Under the pieces are notes generated by a model. That model had not been told where the DNA came from. It made no database searches and was given only the letters and a program-made list of their open reading frames with translations. A DNA stretch of 64,000 nt. Origin: Tachypleus tridentatus. Taxonomy: Eukaryota; Arthropoda; Merostomata; Xiphosura; Limulidae. The DNA lies in assembly GCF_004210375.1 (NCBI RefSeq), contig NC_134827.1, positions 102,843,285 through 102,907,284 of the forward strand. The letters are read 5' to 3'. The position numbers were made by a program, and so were the translations under genes. This document shows positions 10,086 through 20,900 of this stretch, in pieces. Each line of letters begins with the position of its first letter. Position 1 is the stretch's first letter.

Positions 10086-11021
10086 AAATGACATGAAAAA
10101 CTGAACTTGCGAAACATTTGTATTCGTTAGGGACTGCAATTTCCTAAACTTTTATATACCCCTTACGAAACTGTCATTTACTTAGAATGATCAGTGAAAT
10201 TTAGTATATACATATTCTGTAAACCAGTCACCAAACTACACGTTTCCAACAGAGGATTTGAAACAGAAACCGCCCACGTTGGACTGAACGTGAAATATCT
10301 CGAGCCGAGTGTAAGGTACGTGATGTGTACAACTGCTGCCACGGTTTTTGCGTGACTCCATTGGTTATCGCGTGCTGATTGTTGAAGAATTATGAATTCA
10401 CCAGCATAATTTTAGAATAACATTTTGGTATTTAGTGTCGTAACTCTAACGGTATGCCTAATTGGACGAGTTATTGTCGGAATACTCGTCACGTTTCTGT
10501 GTTAGTCAGAACAATTTCCGTTGAAAATGCATTTGAACAAGCTAAGTGATATTTATGTTACAGCAAGTAAACGGTTGGAACTGACCAAAAGCAGGTTGTT
10601 CTCGAAATCACCACAGTTGCGACTTCTGGCGGTGAAAAGGTTCGTTCAGGAAGGGGAAAATAATAATTTAAAAAAACCAAAACAGGAAACGAGATAAAAC
10701 CAAAATCATGTAAATCAGTGGTGGTAACCCAGGTTGTTTTATCTCATAAAGGTAATATTAAACCTTTATATGTATTGTTTATGGTAATTGTCCGAAATTA
10801 TAAATAATAATGACTACGTCGTTCCCTACTTTATTTCGGTTCCCAGAACTGATGAATGTAATGAGAGAAAAATAAAACACGTAGTGGTTGATAACTGGTT
10901 CCCATTGGCTTACTCACATATTAATATTGTTCAATGTAGTTCAATTTTCTGACGAACACATTCACTCTAGAACCCGAAACAATAATATGTTATAACTGAA
11001 GGAAATGTTCACATCTGCCGT
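10086..11021. other. Upstream region of the PAN/EGF gene
   Basis: No ORF or repeat is recognised. It should contain the promoter and 5' UTR of the gene starting at 11022/11067, but I see no convincing TATA box or initiator. Confidence 0.35.
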
Positions 11022-11357
11022 ATGGAAAAATTCGTTTTAGTGAATGCACTTACCGACTTGAATACCATGAATTATATGATATTATCTGTTTGGAGCTTTG
11101 TTTCTTTAGCTGATACCTCCAAGTCCCCAGTGGTCACTGCTAGTTACTTTTATCGCCTTCGTGCCTTCAATAAAACGACTGAAACACCACTTTGGTCAAT
11201 GGCTTTACCCGCAATGCGCTGTTTGCGGTTATGCCTGGACATGGAAGACGGATGTATGGGTTGGAAATACACAGAATCATTACGTAAGTGTAATATTCTT
11301 ACAGAAGTTTCAGATAAAGAGAAGCCACAGAACAGCGAGGACGTGTTTTTGAAACCT
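11022..11357 (+). CDS. Secreted PAN/EGF-domain protein, exon 1
   Basis: The open frame starts with ATG at 11022. A second in-frame ATG at 11067 begins MNYMILSVWSFVSLADTSKS, a good signal peptide, so 11067 may be the true start. The mature part has CLRLCLDMEDGCMGWKY then RKCNIL. This C-x3-C-x6-C-x(~11)-C spacing and the following hydrophobic residue fit a PAN/apple-like module. The exon ends in phase 0 (aaacct|gtaagt). With the exons at 16873 and 24572 it gives a protein of about 220-235 residues with no membrane anchor. Such proteins are extracellular and often bind carbohydrate or protein partners. I do not recognise a specific orthologue. Confidence 0.7.
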
Positions 11358-11681
11358 GTAAGTTGAACTCTAACTGGTTATATCTATTATGTAATATTAA
11401 AACCATTTACAACAGTGTTATCAAATAATTTTTTCCTTTGACGTCAACTGCTACACTTTTTTCGGAAATGAACAGTTTTATATAAATTTAAACCAATCTT
11501 TTTTTAATACTGGGAGAGAAGGAGTAATGAAAACAAAAGGTTTTAGGTAAAATCAAAAGAATAAGACAATCCTGAACACATGAAAATCCACCTTTTTGGA
11601 GAGGAAGTTGTTAAGATAAAAAAGCAAACAAACTGGTGTCATTTGAAGTGGGTAAAATATTGCTTATGAGTTTTGAACTTC
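11358..11681 (+). other. Intron 1 of PAN/EGF gene, start
   Basis: This starts GTAAGT. Nothing is recognised before the SINE cluster at about 11671. Confidence 0.5.
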
Positions 11682-11702
11682 GCACAAAGCTATTCGAGGC
11701 CT
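11671..11702 (-). mobile_element. Type-1 SINE tail remnant used as insertion target
   Basis: The sequence ttttgaacttcgcacaaagc then tattcgagg resembles the antisense 3' end of the type-1 SINE (ttttgaatttcgcgcaaagc then tactcgaggg). The full SINE at 11704 inserted into it, duplicating ctattcgaggcct. Confidence 0.6.
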
Positions 11703-11703
11703 G

Positions 11704-11981
11704 GCCCGGCATGGCAAAGCGTGTTAAGGCGTGCGACTCGAAATCTGAGAGTTGCGGGTTCGAATCCCCATCACACCAAACATGCTTGCCCTTTCAGCTG
11801 TGGGGGCGTTATAATGTTACGATCAATCCCACTATTCGTTGGTAAAAGAGTAGCCTAAGAGTTTGCGGTGGGTGGTGATGACTAGCTGCCTTTCCTCTAG
11901 TCTTACACTGCTAAATTAAGGACGGCTAGCGCAGATAGCCCTCGAGTAGTTTTGCGCGAAATTAAAAAACAAACAAACAAA
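11704..11981 (+). mobile_element. Type-1 SINE with 13-bp target duplication, nested
   Basis: Full-length copy gcccggcatggcaaagcgtg ... (AAC)n. The perfect 13-bp duplications ctattcgaggcct lie at 11690-11702 and 11982-11994. The target site itself looks like the end of an older antisense copy. Confidence 0.93.
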
Positions 11982-11994
11982 CTATTCGAGGCCT

Positions 11995-12150
11995 AATTTT
12001 GAAGTCGAACACTAGTAATTGAAGCACAAACTTTTTTTATGAGCACCAGTTTTCTAAACGTGCCTTTTGTTGCATCCCCGCCTCCCGTATAAAAGTAAAA
12101 TAAATTTTAAAACAGTAACATGTTTGTTTGTGTTACTTTCTTATATAACA
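11995..12150. other. Intron sequence, nothing seen
   Basis: No feature is recognised between the SINE and the next SINE-like fragment. Confidence 0.4.
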
Positions 12151-12243
12151 GAGCTACACAGGGCTATGTACTTGCACGGCCCGGAATCTAACCCCAGATT
12201 TTAGCATTGTAAATCCCTAAACTTATCGCTGAACCATCGGGAT
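12150..12243 (-). mobile_element. Type-3-like SINE fragment
   Basis: Antisense tRNA-like remnant: agctacacagggctatgtac, then ggaatctaaccccag, then atcgctgaaccatcggg. It is diverged and its limits are approximate. Confidence 0.5.
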
Positions 12244-12394
12244 ACCCAGGTGAGTGTGAAGAATAAACTTGAGATAAGACGAGGTCCATTATTGGTTGAA
12301 TCGTTAAGGTAGCAGTTTCGAGATCACCCTCCGCCTGTGGACGAGACTAGTAATTTGTTCCAATTGCTGTCAGAGCAGAATACGCCGACTCATA

Positions 12395-13430
12395 GCGCTA
12401 TGTTGATGTGAAAGGCACGCCTATCGCTTTTATTGATAGATCAGAGAATTTTTTGCAAACGAGCATCCAAAATCTTAACCTGAATTCTGTCCGATAAGTT
12501 TTGTTACTTCGTATTTCTGTGAGTTTTTCTTGAGCTCCCGTTGGCAGATGAGGAGTTACGTTACCATCTTCCAGATCAGTTTTCAAGATTAATAGAAACG
12601 ACGTCACGAACAAGGCTACAATTTTATTTCATTTTCTTTCAAGACTTCACTAAGGTAAAGAAATATTTCACATTTTTCATTACCAAGCTGGTTATCCATA
12701 GCACTAGTTTGACATTACAAAACGCAGATACTTTGTCACTCATCTTGCAAAATACAAATACCTCGACTTTATAATGACGAGTTAAAGTCGTGGTGGTTAT
12801 GAAAGACATCAACCAACTAGCACCTTTCTGGAAGCCTCCTATTCATCCATAAGGCGCACAGTCTAACAACAACAATCATAAAACAACGAAGTTCATCTTT
12901 CGTCTGAACAATGTGACTGAATGCCATCCCTCCAGATGGCTAACAGGTGCTTGTCGTATATGGACATTTCTTCAGAAAGAATGGAAGACAATCTGCTGCT
13001 TGAAGCCCTTGATTTCATAATGTTCGCAACACTCACAACGTCTTGTAGCACTTTGTTTTTAGCTCGTGCTTCCCTGTGTGTGGTACAATGTGTAAACCTT
13101 ACATCTGGAACCTCCTTTAGTTATGAATCCATTCTTGTTTCTCGCCAATGTAGCTGACCCATCAGTGCTTACTTTGTGGTGAAAAAACCCATCAACAAGA
13201 GATAAGATGTAACTTTCCATTCCGGTGCTTATCAAAACACAATATTTTCATCAGCTTTCTCTCCATAACAGTATTGACTTCATCATGTCCTATGGTAAAG
13301 TTTTGGCCATTATGGATGAGTGTTACCATTTGCATTTCTGCGTCACCAAATATTACATCTATACGCCTATCAAACTTTACTCGATAAAGTGATTGTCTTA
13401 GAATACCTCTTTCTATCTATACATGATTTC
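12395..13430 (-). mobile_element. hAT transposase relic (SCAND3/ZBED5-like)
   Basis: Minus-strand translations show blocks of the hAT-type transposase found in SCAND3/ZBED5/FAM200 relatives. STDGSATLARNKNGF at about 13128-13178 corresponds to 'TDGAPAM....GF'. HREARAKNKVLQDVVSVANI then MKSRASSSRLSSILSEEM at about 12968-13090 corresponds to 'HREALA...L..V....V..VN.IK..ALNSRLF..LCEEM'. FWMLVCKKFSDLSIKAIGV near 12430-12480 is the C-terminal dimerisation region ('FW......YP.LS.KAL'). The blocks lie in several frames with stops between them, so the copy is inactive. It lies inside intron 1 of the PAN/EGF gene, in the opposite orientation. No terminal inverted repeats were found. Confidence 0.78.
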
Positions 13431-13594
13431 ACATATTTTTATTTCCAAACACGTTTTCAAGAAATGGAACAGTGACCTCTTTGGCCCTTTCAGTTGTTTT
13501 ACTTGTTTCTTGAAGTACTCGTTAGGTTGCTCACATGCTCAGGGGGTTTGATTTCTGAATCCCCCTCCTGGTGATTTATTTGTTATTTGTATAT

Positions 13595-13725
13595 GAAGTA
13601 CATGTTTGGTTTGGAACGAAGCACAAAGGTACATAATGTGCTATCTGTGCTCTGCCCACCACAGGTATCGAAACCTGGTTTCTAGCAAGTCCTCAGACAT
13701 ATCGCCGTGCCACTGGGGGCGCTGT
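13595..13725 (-). mobile_element. Type-3 SINE
   Basis: Antisense copy: gaacgaagcacaaaggtaca, ctatctgtgctctgcccacc, tatcgaaacctggtttctag, then catatcgccgtgccactggg. It matches the sense copy at 58790-58914. Confidence 0.8.
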
Positions 13726-13856
13726 ACATGTTACTATATTACTTGATAATAATTATTATATTTTGAGGTTCTCTAATTTTAAACCTTTATTTGCAGACAT
13801 ATGCTCCTATAATCGTAGTTTCGTGCCCCTCTGTGCTCCACAGTTTATACTTATTA

Positions 13857-13955
13857 AGTCTAGAGAAAAAGCAGTTAGTCACTGTCAACTCTCAGGATAA
13901 TATTTATCAATGAATAGTGGGATTGACTGTTACATTGTAACACCCCCACAATTAA
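13857..13955 (-). mobile_element. Type-1 SINE fragment, old
   Basis: The body only: agttagtcactgtcaactct then tcaatgaatagtgggattga and cacccccacaa. Head and tail are lost. Confidence 0.65.
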
Positions 13956-13959
13956 TGGT

Positions 13960-16872
13960 ATTAAAACTTTTTATGGTTCTTCCCTTTTTAAACATACGTC
14001 GTGTCTCTCTTCTGCACCCCACCCTATACTACCGCATATAAATAAAAGAAGTCTTAAAATGGTATATAAAAAATATTTTCAGCTTACTCGACAATTTAGT
14101 GTGAAGGGTGGATTTGAGCTCGGAATAGTTTGAATTCCATCCTCAGCTAAATCGTTGACTCAACGATTCATCATCGTCAGCTATCCGTGTACAATTAGCA
14201 CACACAATTACATGTCTCACTCCATCCTGTAATTGCGATAAATCTGACCAGTTCCGCTATTACTAGCATCAACTGTCCAGCAGTAGTAAAACTTGAAAGA
14301 CCGGAGGTGATAAGGCACAGTTCACATCTTCACCACACCTAACTTTACATGAATCCCTTGCAGTTGTGGATTGACCTTACAGTACCAAAGTGGCTCATGA
14401 GCTTCAAACATCTGAAAGAGATGATTGTACTTTGGATCAAAACGTTGCTTGAACAAAACTCTGTTATGCTATATCACCAAAATCTGCAATACAGAAATGT
14501 TATGACTATCTTACTACAAGCTGAGACCCTGGACACCATTTGGGGTTTTAAAGTCATTTTTGTGATATCAATTCAAATGATAATATATTCCAATATATTG
14601 AGCCTCCAATGGTACAACAGTATACCTGCGGAATTGTAAAGCAAGAGAAAGATACACATGACAAGCACATATAATCCATGGTCTAGTTTTGTGCTTAACT
14701 AAAAACAAATAATCCACTCTTTATTAATGATTCAGGAACTCCAGAGTTGGAGCAGTTGGATCACCCAGATCTGACACCAGCACTCCTTGCTATGCAGTAA
14801 GACCTTTGAAGCATGGTTAGCACAAATAAAGTAACATGTAACATTTGTATGACACTTATGGGTAAAGAAAGGTGTGTTGTACCACTGTTATCAACCATCG
14901 AAACATGGTTTTCAAACTTGTGTTGCAGATAGTGATCCCAGAGTTTTACGTCAAACTTTGTATAACGTGAAGACTGGAGGTGCTAACGTAGGTCAGTAGT
15001 TTTACAGACTGCATTATGGTGGGAACATTAAGCAGTGGGGCGTGTTGTTACAAGGAAAAGTCAGCCTAAACTAGGTGTAAACTCCAACATAGTTACCCTT
15101 TACCTTTGATGTTGCTGTTCCTCTTCTAGAACCTGAATTGCATTATTGATATTTATATCTTATTATGAAATACTTCACTACATGTGCCAATGCTTATCTC
15201 TTTGTCAGCATATTAGCACTGTTTAGCTCAATTCATTGCATCTGAAGAAGTTCACATGGACGAGGGTGTTAATTTCAATAGTTAGCTATTCTCTGACTTA
15301 TTTAATGTTGGTTATGTTGATGAAGTGCACTTTGCCTCATCGCCTCCAGTAATTTAAGGTTTTGCACGTTTAAAATGTAAATTTAGTTCGCTATACTGCA
15401 TTATATTTAGTTTGGTTTTAAGTTATAATTTGTGGTTTTCTTGTTTGTCATGTTATTGTTTATCTTGTCCACGAGCAAGAGTAAGTCACACTGATTTCTT
15501 GTATGATGTCAAAATTGTAATTCAATTTTAAATTCTAAACTTATGGATGTTTTAAGATGATATGAATGTATAGGAAAGAGAAAAGACATAGAATACAGAC
15601 ACGTATATGTTTTATAACCCCTTTATTTAGTAAAGTTCACACTAAAAATTTTTAGACATACAAATACTTGTGGTTTTAACTGTAGAACACAGATCAAGAA
15701 ACTGAATAAATTTATTTCGCCCTAGTTACCTGCTGTTCTGAGCTGTCCACTTAGGGTACCACGCACACCTTCTGGTAAAACTTTCTGTAAAGTTGAAGAT
15801 TTTAGGTGTGAAAGGAGAGACCCGTCCTTTACACCTGTGGTTCGCCTGTTACTTTAAGGATGCAGTATTCCTTATTTTTAATTTGGAGTCAAGGAATTTA
15901 GACTTACCCCTAGAAAACATTGTATGCTCGAACCTTTTGTTATATTGAGAATCCTTCCCACTTACTCTTAATGGAAATCAAAGTACCGGAGAATATCATA
16001 TATATACACAGAAATACTATATAAGGGTACTAGACACATTTGAGCTTGACATTATATTGTCTTTTGTGACAAGGAGTTATAAATCTCTAACCCGCCACGC
16101 TACACAAATAAAGTGTTGACATTCGGTTGACCACAGTATGGGTGCAGCCATATTGGATGACGAGTGTGAGAGCTAACTCTCAGATTCTAGTCCTAGTCGA
16201 GTAAATAATAAGTCTGAAATCTCCACACACATTTTGGAGATTATACTTATTAAAGTCAGGGTATTCAAGGAAAAGATAAATGCTGAGCATACGAGTTGGA
16301 CAAAACATCATACATTGCTGAAACTGAATTTTAGTCTGTTTATGACTTTATAAGTATAACTACCACAAGATGATGATTGACCAGAAACGAGCTCAATGAG
16401 TAATCTATTATCAGTTTATTTAATAGACAAAATAGGTCTATTATAAAAAAAAAAGTGCGTACTGTAGATGTCGCTCCTGTTCCTATAATATATGAATGAG
16501 TGCTGATAAGTACCCAGTCCAGAAGGGTTAGACTCCTACGAGTGATGGTGAGTGGACTGCATAAGGTTAACTAATACGCAGACAAAATAACAAATTTCAA
16601 ACCTTCCAAAATATGTTGTTCAAGAGAGAAAACTGTATAAATAGGAATATAAAAAATGGCGTCACCCTATCCACTCTAAATTTTAACACTACTGTCTAGC
16701 ATATAAACTTGTTGCAGATTGCATTCGGTCTATCAATACCACAATGCAACAATCAATCAAAAAATACAAAATGATTATGCTAATTCATGTTGTAATTTAT
16801 GAGAAACTTTATTTTACTTAATAGTTTGTATGAACGTTTGGTGACTTTAATGTTGTTATTGATATTTTCCAG
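13960..16872. other. Long intronic stretch, no gene seen
   Basis: This is the rest of intron 1 of the PAN/EGF gene. Short open frames (for example 14349-14639) show no family resemblance. Small structures are a 19-bp palindrome with TGACTCA at its centre (14150-14168) and a 12-bp hairpin (15804-15836, aggtgtgaaagga ... tcctttacacct). Confidence 0.5.
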
Positions 16873-17002
16873 ATCACATGTAGGAATACAAACTGTCTGA
16901 ATGATGGAGAATGTCGAAACCTGCCTAGTCCAAGAATGTCCTCTGTGAAAGCTTTCCTCTGTAGGTGTCACTGCGGTTCCTGTGGTGTGCACTGTGAACG
17001 AT
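16873..17002 (+). CDS. Secreted PAN/EGF-domain protein, exon 2 (EGF-like)
   Basis: The acceptor is gatattttccag and the donor cgat|gtgagt. The translation ITCRNTNCLNDGECRNLPSP ... LCRCHCGSCGVHCER holds an EGF-like module. CLNDGEC is the classic 'C.NGG.C' segment and CRCHCGSCGVHC the C-terminal part, with two extra cysteines compared with a six-cysteine EGF. The exon is in phase with exon 1 (phase 0) and leaves one base for exon 3. EGF modules next to PAN modules are known in extracellular animal proteins. Confidence 0.82.
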
Positions 17003-17430
17003 GTGAGTGCATGAATCTGTATTCTCTTTTTATATGCAATAATTTCTGGTTATTTCAATTATAACAGATAGGCTTAACAAGAGCGCCGAGAGCGAGAACA
17101 GCTGCCTCCTTAAATTTTCCTTTTGGCAAACGACTTTTTTATCCTCCCAAAACGCCCATATAAAAAACAAAACAAAAAGTGAAAAGTAAAAGAATAACGA
17201 ATATAGATAAAAATTCTGACATCCTTTTTAATGATTACGCCATTTTCATAGTTTTCCCTCACCCCAAAATGTGCCGGTACCCTTTGGTCTTAATTATGAT
17301 GAACTGCTTCTCTATATACCATGTTTCAGGCCATTTGTTGGGTTCCAGTACCCTCGCTGTTAGCAGTATATAATATAAATACTTAAACAAAACAATTAAT
17401 TATTATTTATACAGATATCATTAACCTTAT
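17003..17430 (+). other. Intron 2 of PAN/EGF gene, start
   Basis: Starts GTGAGT. No gene or repeat is seen; the short open frame at 17179-17373 has no recognisable family. Confidence 0.45.
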
Positions 17431-17614
17431 AACACCGTGAGGGCGTTATAAAGTTACAGTCAATCTCACTACTCGTTGGTAAAAGAGTAGCTCTAAAGTT
17501 GGCGGTGGGTGGTGATGACTAGCTGCCTTTCCTCTAGTCTTACACTACTAAATTAGGGACGGCTAGCGCAGACGGCCCTCGAGTAGCTTTGCGCGAAATT
17601 CAAAACAAAACAAA
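17431..17614 (+). mobile_element. Type-1 SINE, 5'-truncated
   Basis: Body and tail only, from caccgtgagggcgttataaa to gcgcgaaattcaaaacaaaa. The tRNA head is missing. Confidence 0.9.
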
Positions 17615-17639
17615 CCGTACCTTTTGTGATCCAGAGTTA

Positions 17640-17760
17640 TCATCTGGTGACACGGCATTTAGTCTACGGACATAAAATGTCAGAATCTGGTGTTTGATTC
17701 ACAACAAGGAATAGTACAAATGGCCCATTATGGCTTATCTGTAAAACGTTTGTGTTTTGT
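17640..17760 (+). mobile_element. Type-3-like SINE, very diverged
   Basis: The order of a tRNA-like head (acacggcatttagtctacgg), a B-box-like ggtgtttgattcaca and a tail-like atggcccattatggctta resembles the type-3 SINE. Its limits are uncertain. Confidence 0.4.
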
Positions 17761-17995
17761 TGGTTTTTGTCTTGCTTGTATAAATACCTAGTTGATTGCG
17801 TGAAGTATTTTTCACTGATGTTCTTATGAACAAGATTCTATGGTGAAACACTTGAATCTGTGAAGTCCATCTTGCCTGAACTTAACCAAACGTTATATTG
17901 TTTATATATTTTTATGTATTTATTTTACTTTAGAATATAATTTATCGAGAGGTAATAAAAGTTTGAACCAATTTTTTACCGAGTGCTCCTCCATA

Positions 17996-20900
17996 TTTCT
18001 GTTGTTATATCTGTGTTTTTAACATTTTAAGTACCTTCTCCAGAACAACCAGTATTTTTGTTCTATAGTTAGGCATACCGTTTCTGTTGTTGTATCTGTG
18101 GTTTGTAATATCTGACGTACCTTTCCCAGAACAGTCAATATTTTTGTTCTATAGTTAGGCATAACGTTTCTGTTGCTGTATCTGTGGTTTGTAACATCTG
18201 ACGTACCTTTCCCAGAACACTCAATATTTTTGTTCTATCGTTAGGCATAACGTTTCTGTTGCTGTATCTGTGGTTTGTAACATCTGACGTACCTTTCCCA
18301 GAACACTCAATATTTTTGTTCTATCGTTAGGCATAACGATTCTGTTGCTGTATCTGTGGTTTGTAACATCTGACGTACCTTTCCCAGAACAGTCAATATT
18401 TTTGTTCTATCGTTAGGCATAAAGTTTCTGTAGTTGTATCTGTGGTTTGTAACATCTGACGTACCTTTTCCAGAACAGTCAATATTTTTGTTCCATAATT
18501 AGACATAACGTTTCTGTTGTTGAATCTATGGTTTGTAACATCTGACATACCTTTTCCAGAACAGTCAATATTTATGTTCTATAATTAGGCATAACGTTTC
18601 TGTTGTTGTATCTGTGGTTTGTAACATCTGATGTACTTTATCCATAACAACCAGTATTCATGTTCTATAGTTAGTTATAACGTTTCTGCTGTTGTATCTG
18701 TGGTTTGTAACATCTGACGTACCTTTTCCAGTACAGTAAATATTTATGTTCTATAGTTAGGCATAACGTTTCTGCTGTTGTACCTGTGGTTTGTAACATC
18801 TGACGTACCTTTTCCAGAACAGTCAATATTTTTGTTCTATAGTTAGTCATAACGTTTTTGTTGTTGAATCTGTGGTTTGTAACATCTGCGTACCTTTTCC
18901 AGAGCAGTCAATATTTGTGTTCTATAATTAGGCATAACGTTTCTGTTGTTGAATCTGTGGTTTGTAACATCTGATGTACTTTATCCAAAACAACCAGTAT
19001 TTATGTTCTATAGTTAGTCATAACGTTTCTGTTGTTGCATCTGTGGTTTGTAACATCTGAGGTACTTTATCCAGAACAACCAGTAATTGTGTTCTATAGT
19101 TAGGCATAACGTTTCTGTTGTTGTATCTGTGATTTGTAACATCTGATGTACTTTATCCAGAACAACCAGTATTTATGTTCTATAGTTAGTCATAACATTT
19201 GTGCTGTTGTATCTGTGGTTTGTAACATCTGATGTACTTTACACAGAACAACCAGTATTTATGTTCTATAGTTAGTCACAACGTTTTTGTTGTTGTATCT
19301 GTGGTTTGTAACATCTGACGTACCTTTTCCAGAACAGTCAATATTTATGTTCTATAATTAGGCATAACGTTTCTGTTGTTGTATCTGTGGTTTGTAACAT
19401 CTGACGTACCTTTTCCAGAAGTCAATATTTTTGTTCCATAATTAGACATAACGTTTCTGTACTTAAGCCTGTGGTTTGTAACATCTAACGTACCTTTTCC
19501 AGAACAGTCAATATTTATGTTCTTTAATTAGACATAACGTTTCTGTTGATGTACCTGTGGTTTGTAACATCTGACGTACCTTTTCCAGAACAGTCAATAT
19601 TTTTGCTCTATAGTTAGGCATAACGTTTCTGTTGTTGTATCTGTCGTTCGTAACATCTGATGTACTTTATTCAGAACAACCAATATTTATGTTCTATAGT
19701 TAGTCATAACGTTTCTGTTGTTGCATCTGTGATTTGTAACATCTGAGGTACTTTATCCAGAACAACCAGTAATTGTGTTCTATAGTTAGGCATAACGTTT
19801 CTGTTGTTGTATCTGTGATTTGTAACATCTGATGTACTTTATCCAGAACAACCAGTATTTATGTTCTATAGTTAGTCATAACGTTTCTGTTGTTGCATCT
19901 GTGGTTTGTAACATCTGATGTACTTTATCCAGAACAACCAGTATTTATGTTCTATAGTTAGTCATAACATTTGTGCTGTTGTATCTGTGGTTTGTAACAT
20001 CTGATGTACTTTACACAGAACAACCAGTATTTATGTTCTATAGTTAGTCACAACGTTTTTGTTGTTGTATCTGTGGTTTGTAACATCTGACGTACCTTTT
20101 CCAGAACAGCCAATATTTATGTTCTATAATTAGGCATAACGTTTCTGTTGTTGTATCTGTGGTTTGTAACATCTGATGTACTTTATCCAGAACAGTCAAT
20201 ATTTATGTTCTATAGTTAGGCCTAACGTTTCTGATGTTGTATCTGTGGTTTGTAACATCTGATGTACTTTATCCATAACAACCAGTATTTATGTTCTATA
20301 GTTAGTTATAACGTTTCTGCTGTTGTATCTGTGGTTTGTAACATCTGACGTACCTTTTCCAGTACAGTCAATATTTATGTTTTATAGTTAGGTATAACGT
20401 TTCTGTTGTTGTACCTGTGGTTTCTAACATCTGACGTACCTTTTCCAGAACAGTCAATATTTTTGTTCTATAGTTAATCATAACGTTTTTGTTGTTGAAT
20501 CTGTGGTTTGTAACATCTGACGTACCTTTTCCAGAGCAGTCAATATTTGTGTTCTATAATTAGGCATAACGTTTCTGTTGTTGAATCTGTGGTTTGTAAC
20601 ATCTGATGTACTTTATCCAAAACAACCAGTATTTATGTTCTATAGTTAGTGATAACGTTTCTGTTGTTGCATCTGTGGTTTGTAACATCTGATGTACTTT
20701 ATCCAGAACAACCAGTATTTATGTTCTGTACTTAGGCATAACGTTTCTGTTGTTGTATCTGTGGTTTGTAACATCTGACGTACCTTTTCCAGAGCAGTCA
20801 ATATTTTTGTTCTATAGTTAGGCATAACGTTTCTGTTGTTGAATCTGTGGTTTGTAACATCTGATGTACTTTATCCAAAACAACCAGTATTTATGTTCGA

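Noticed and set aside
11636-11858. Open frames over the SINE at 11704
   Set aside because: They translate the SINE sequence, and similar frames occur in other copies.
14349-14639. 96-codon open frame
   Set aside because: No family resemblance, no splice support, and normal for AT-rich intron sequence.
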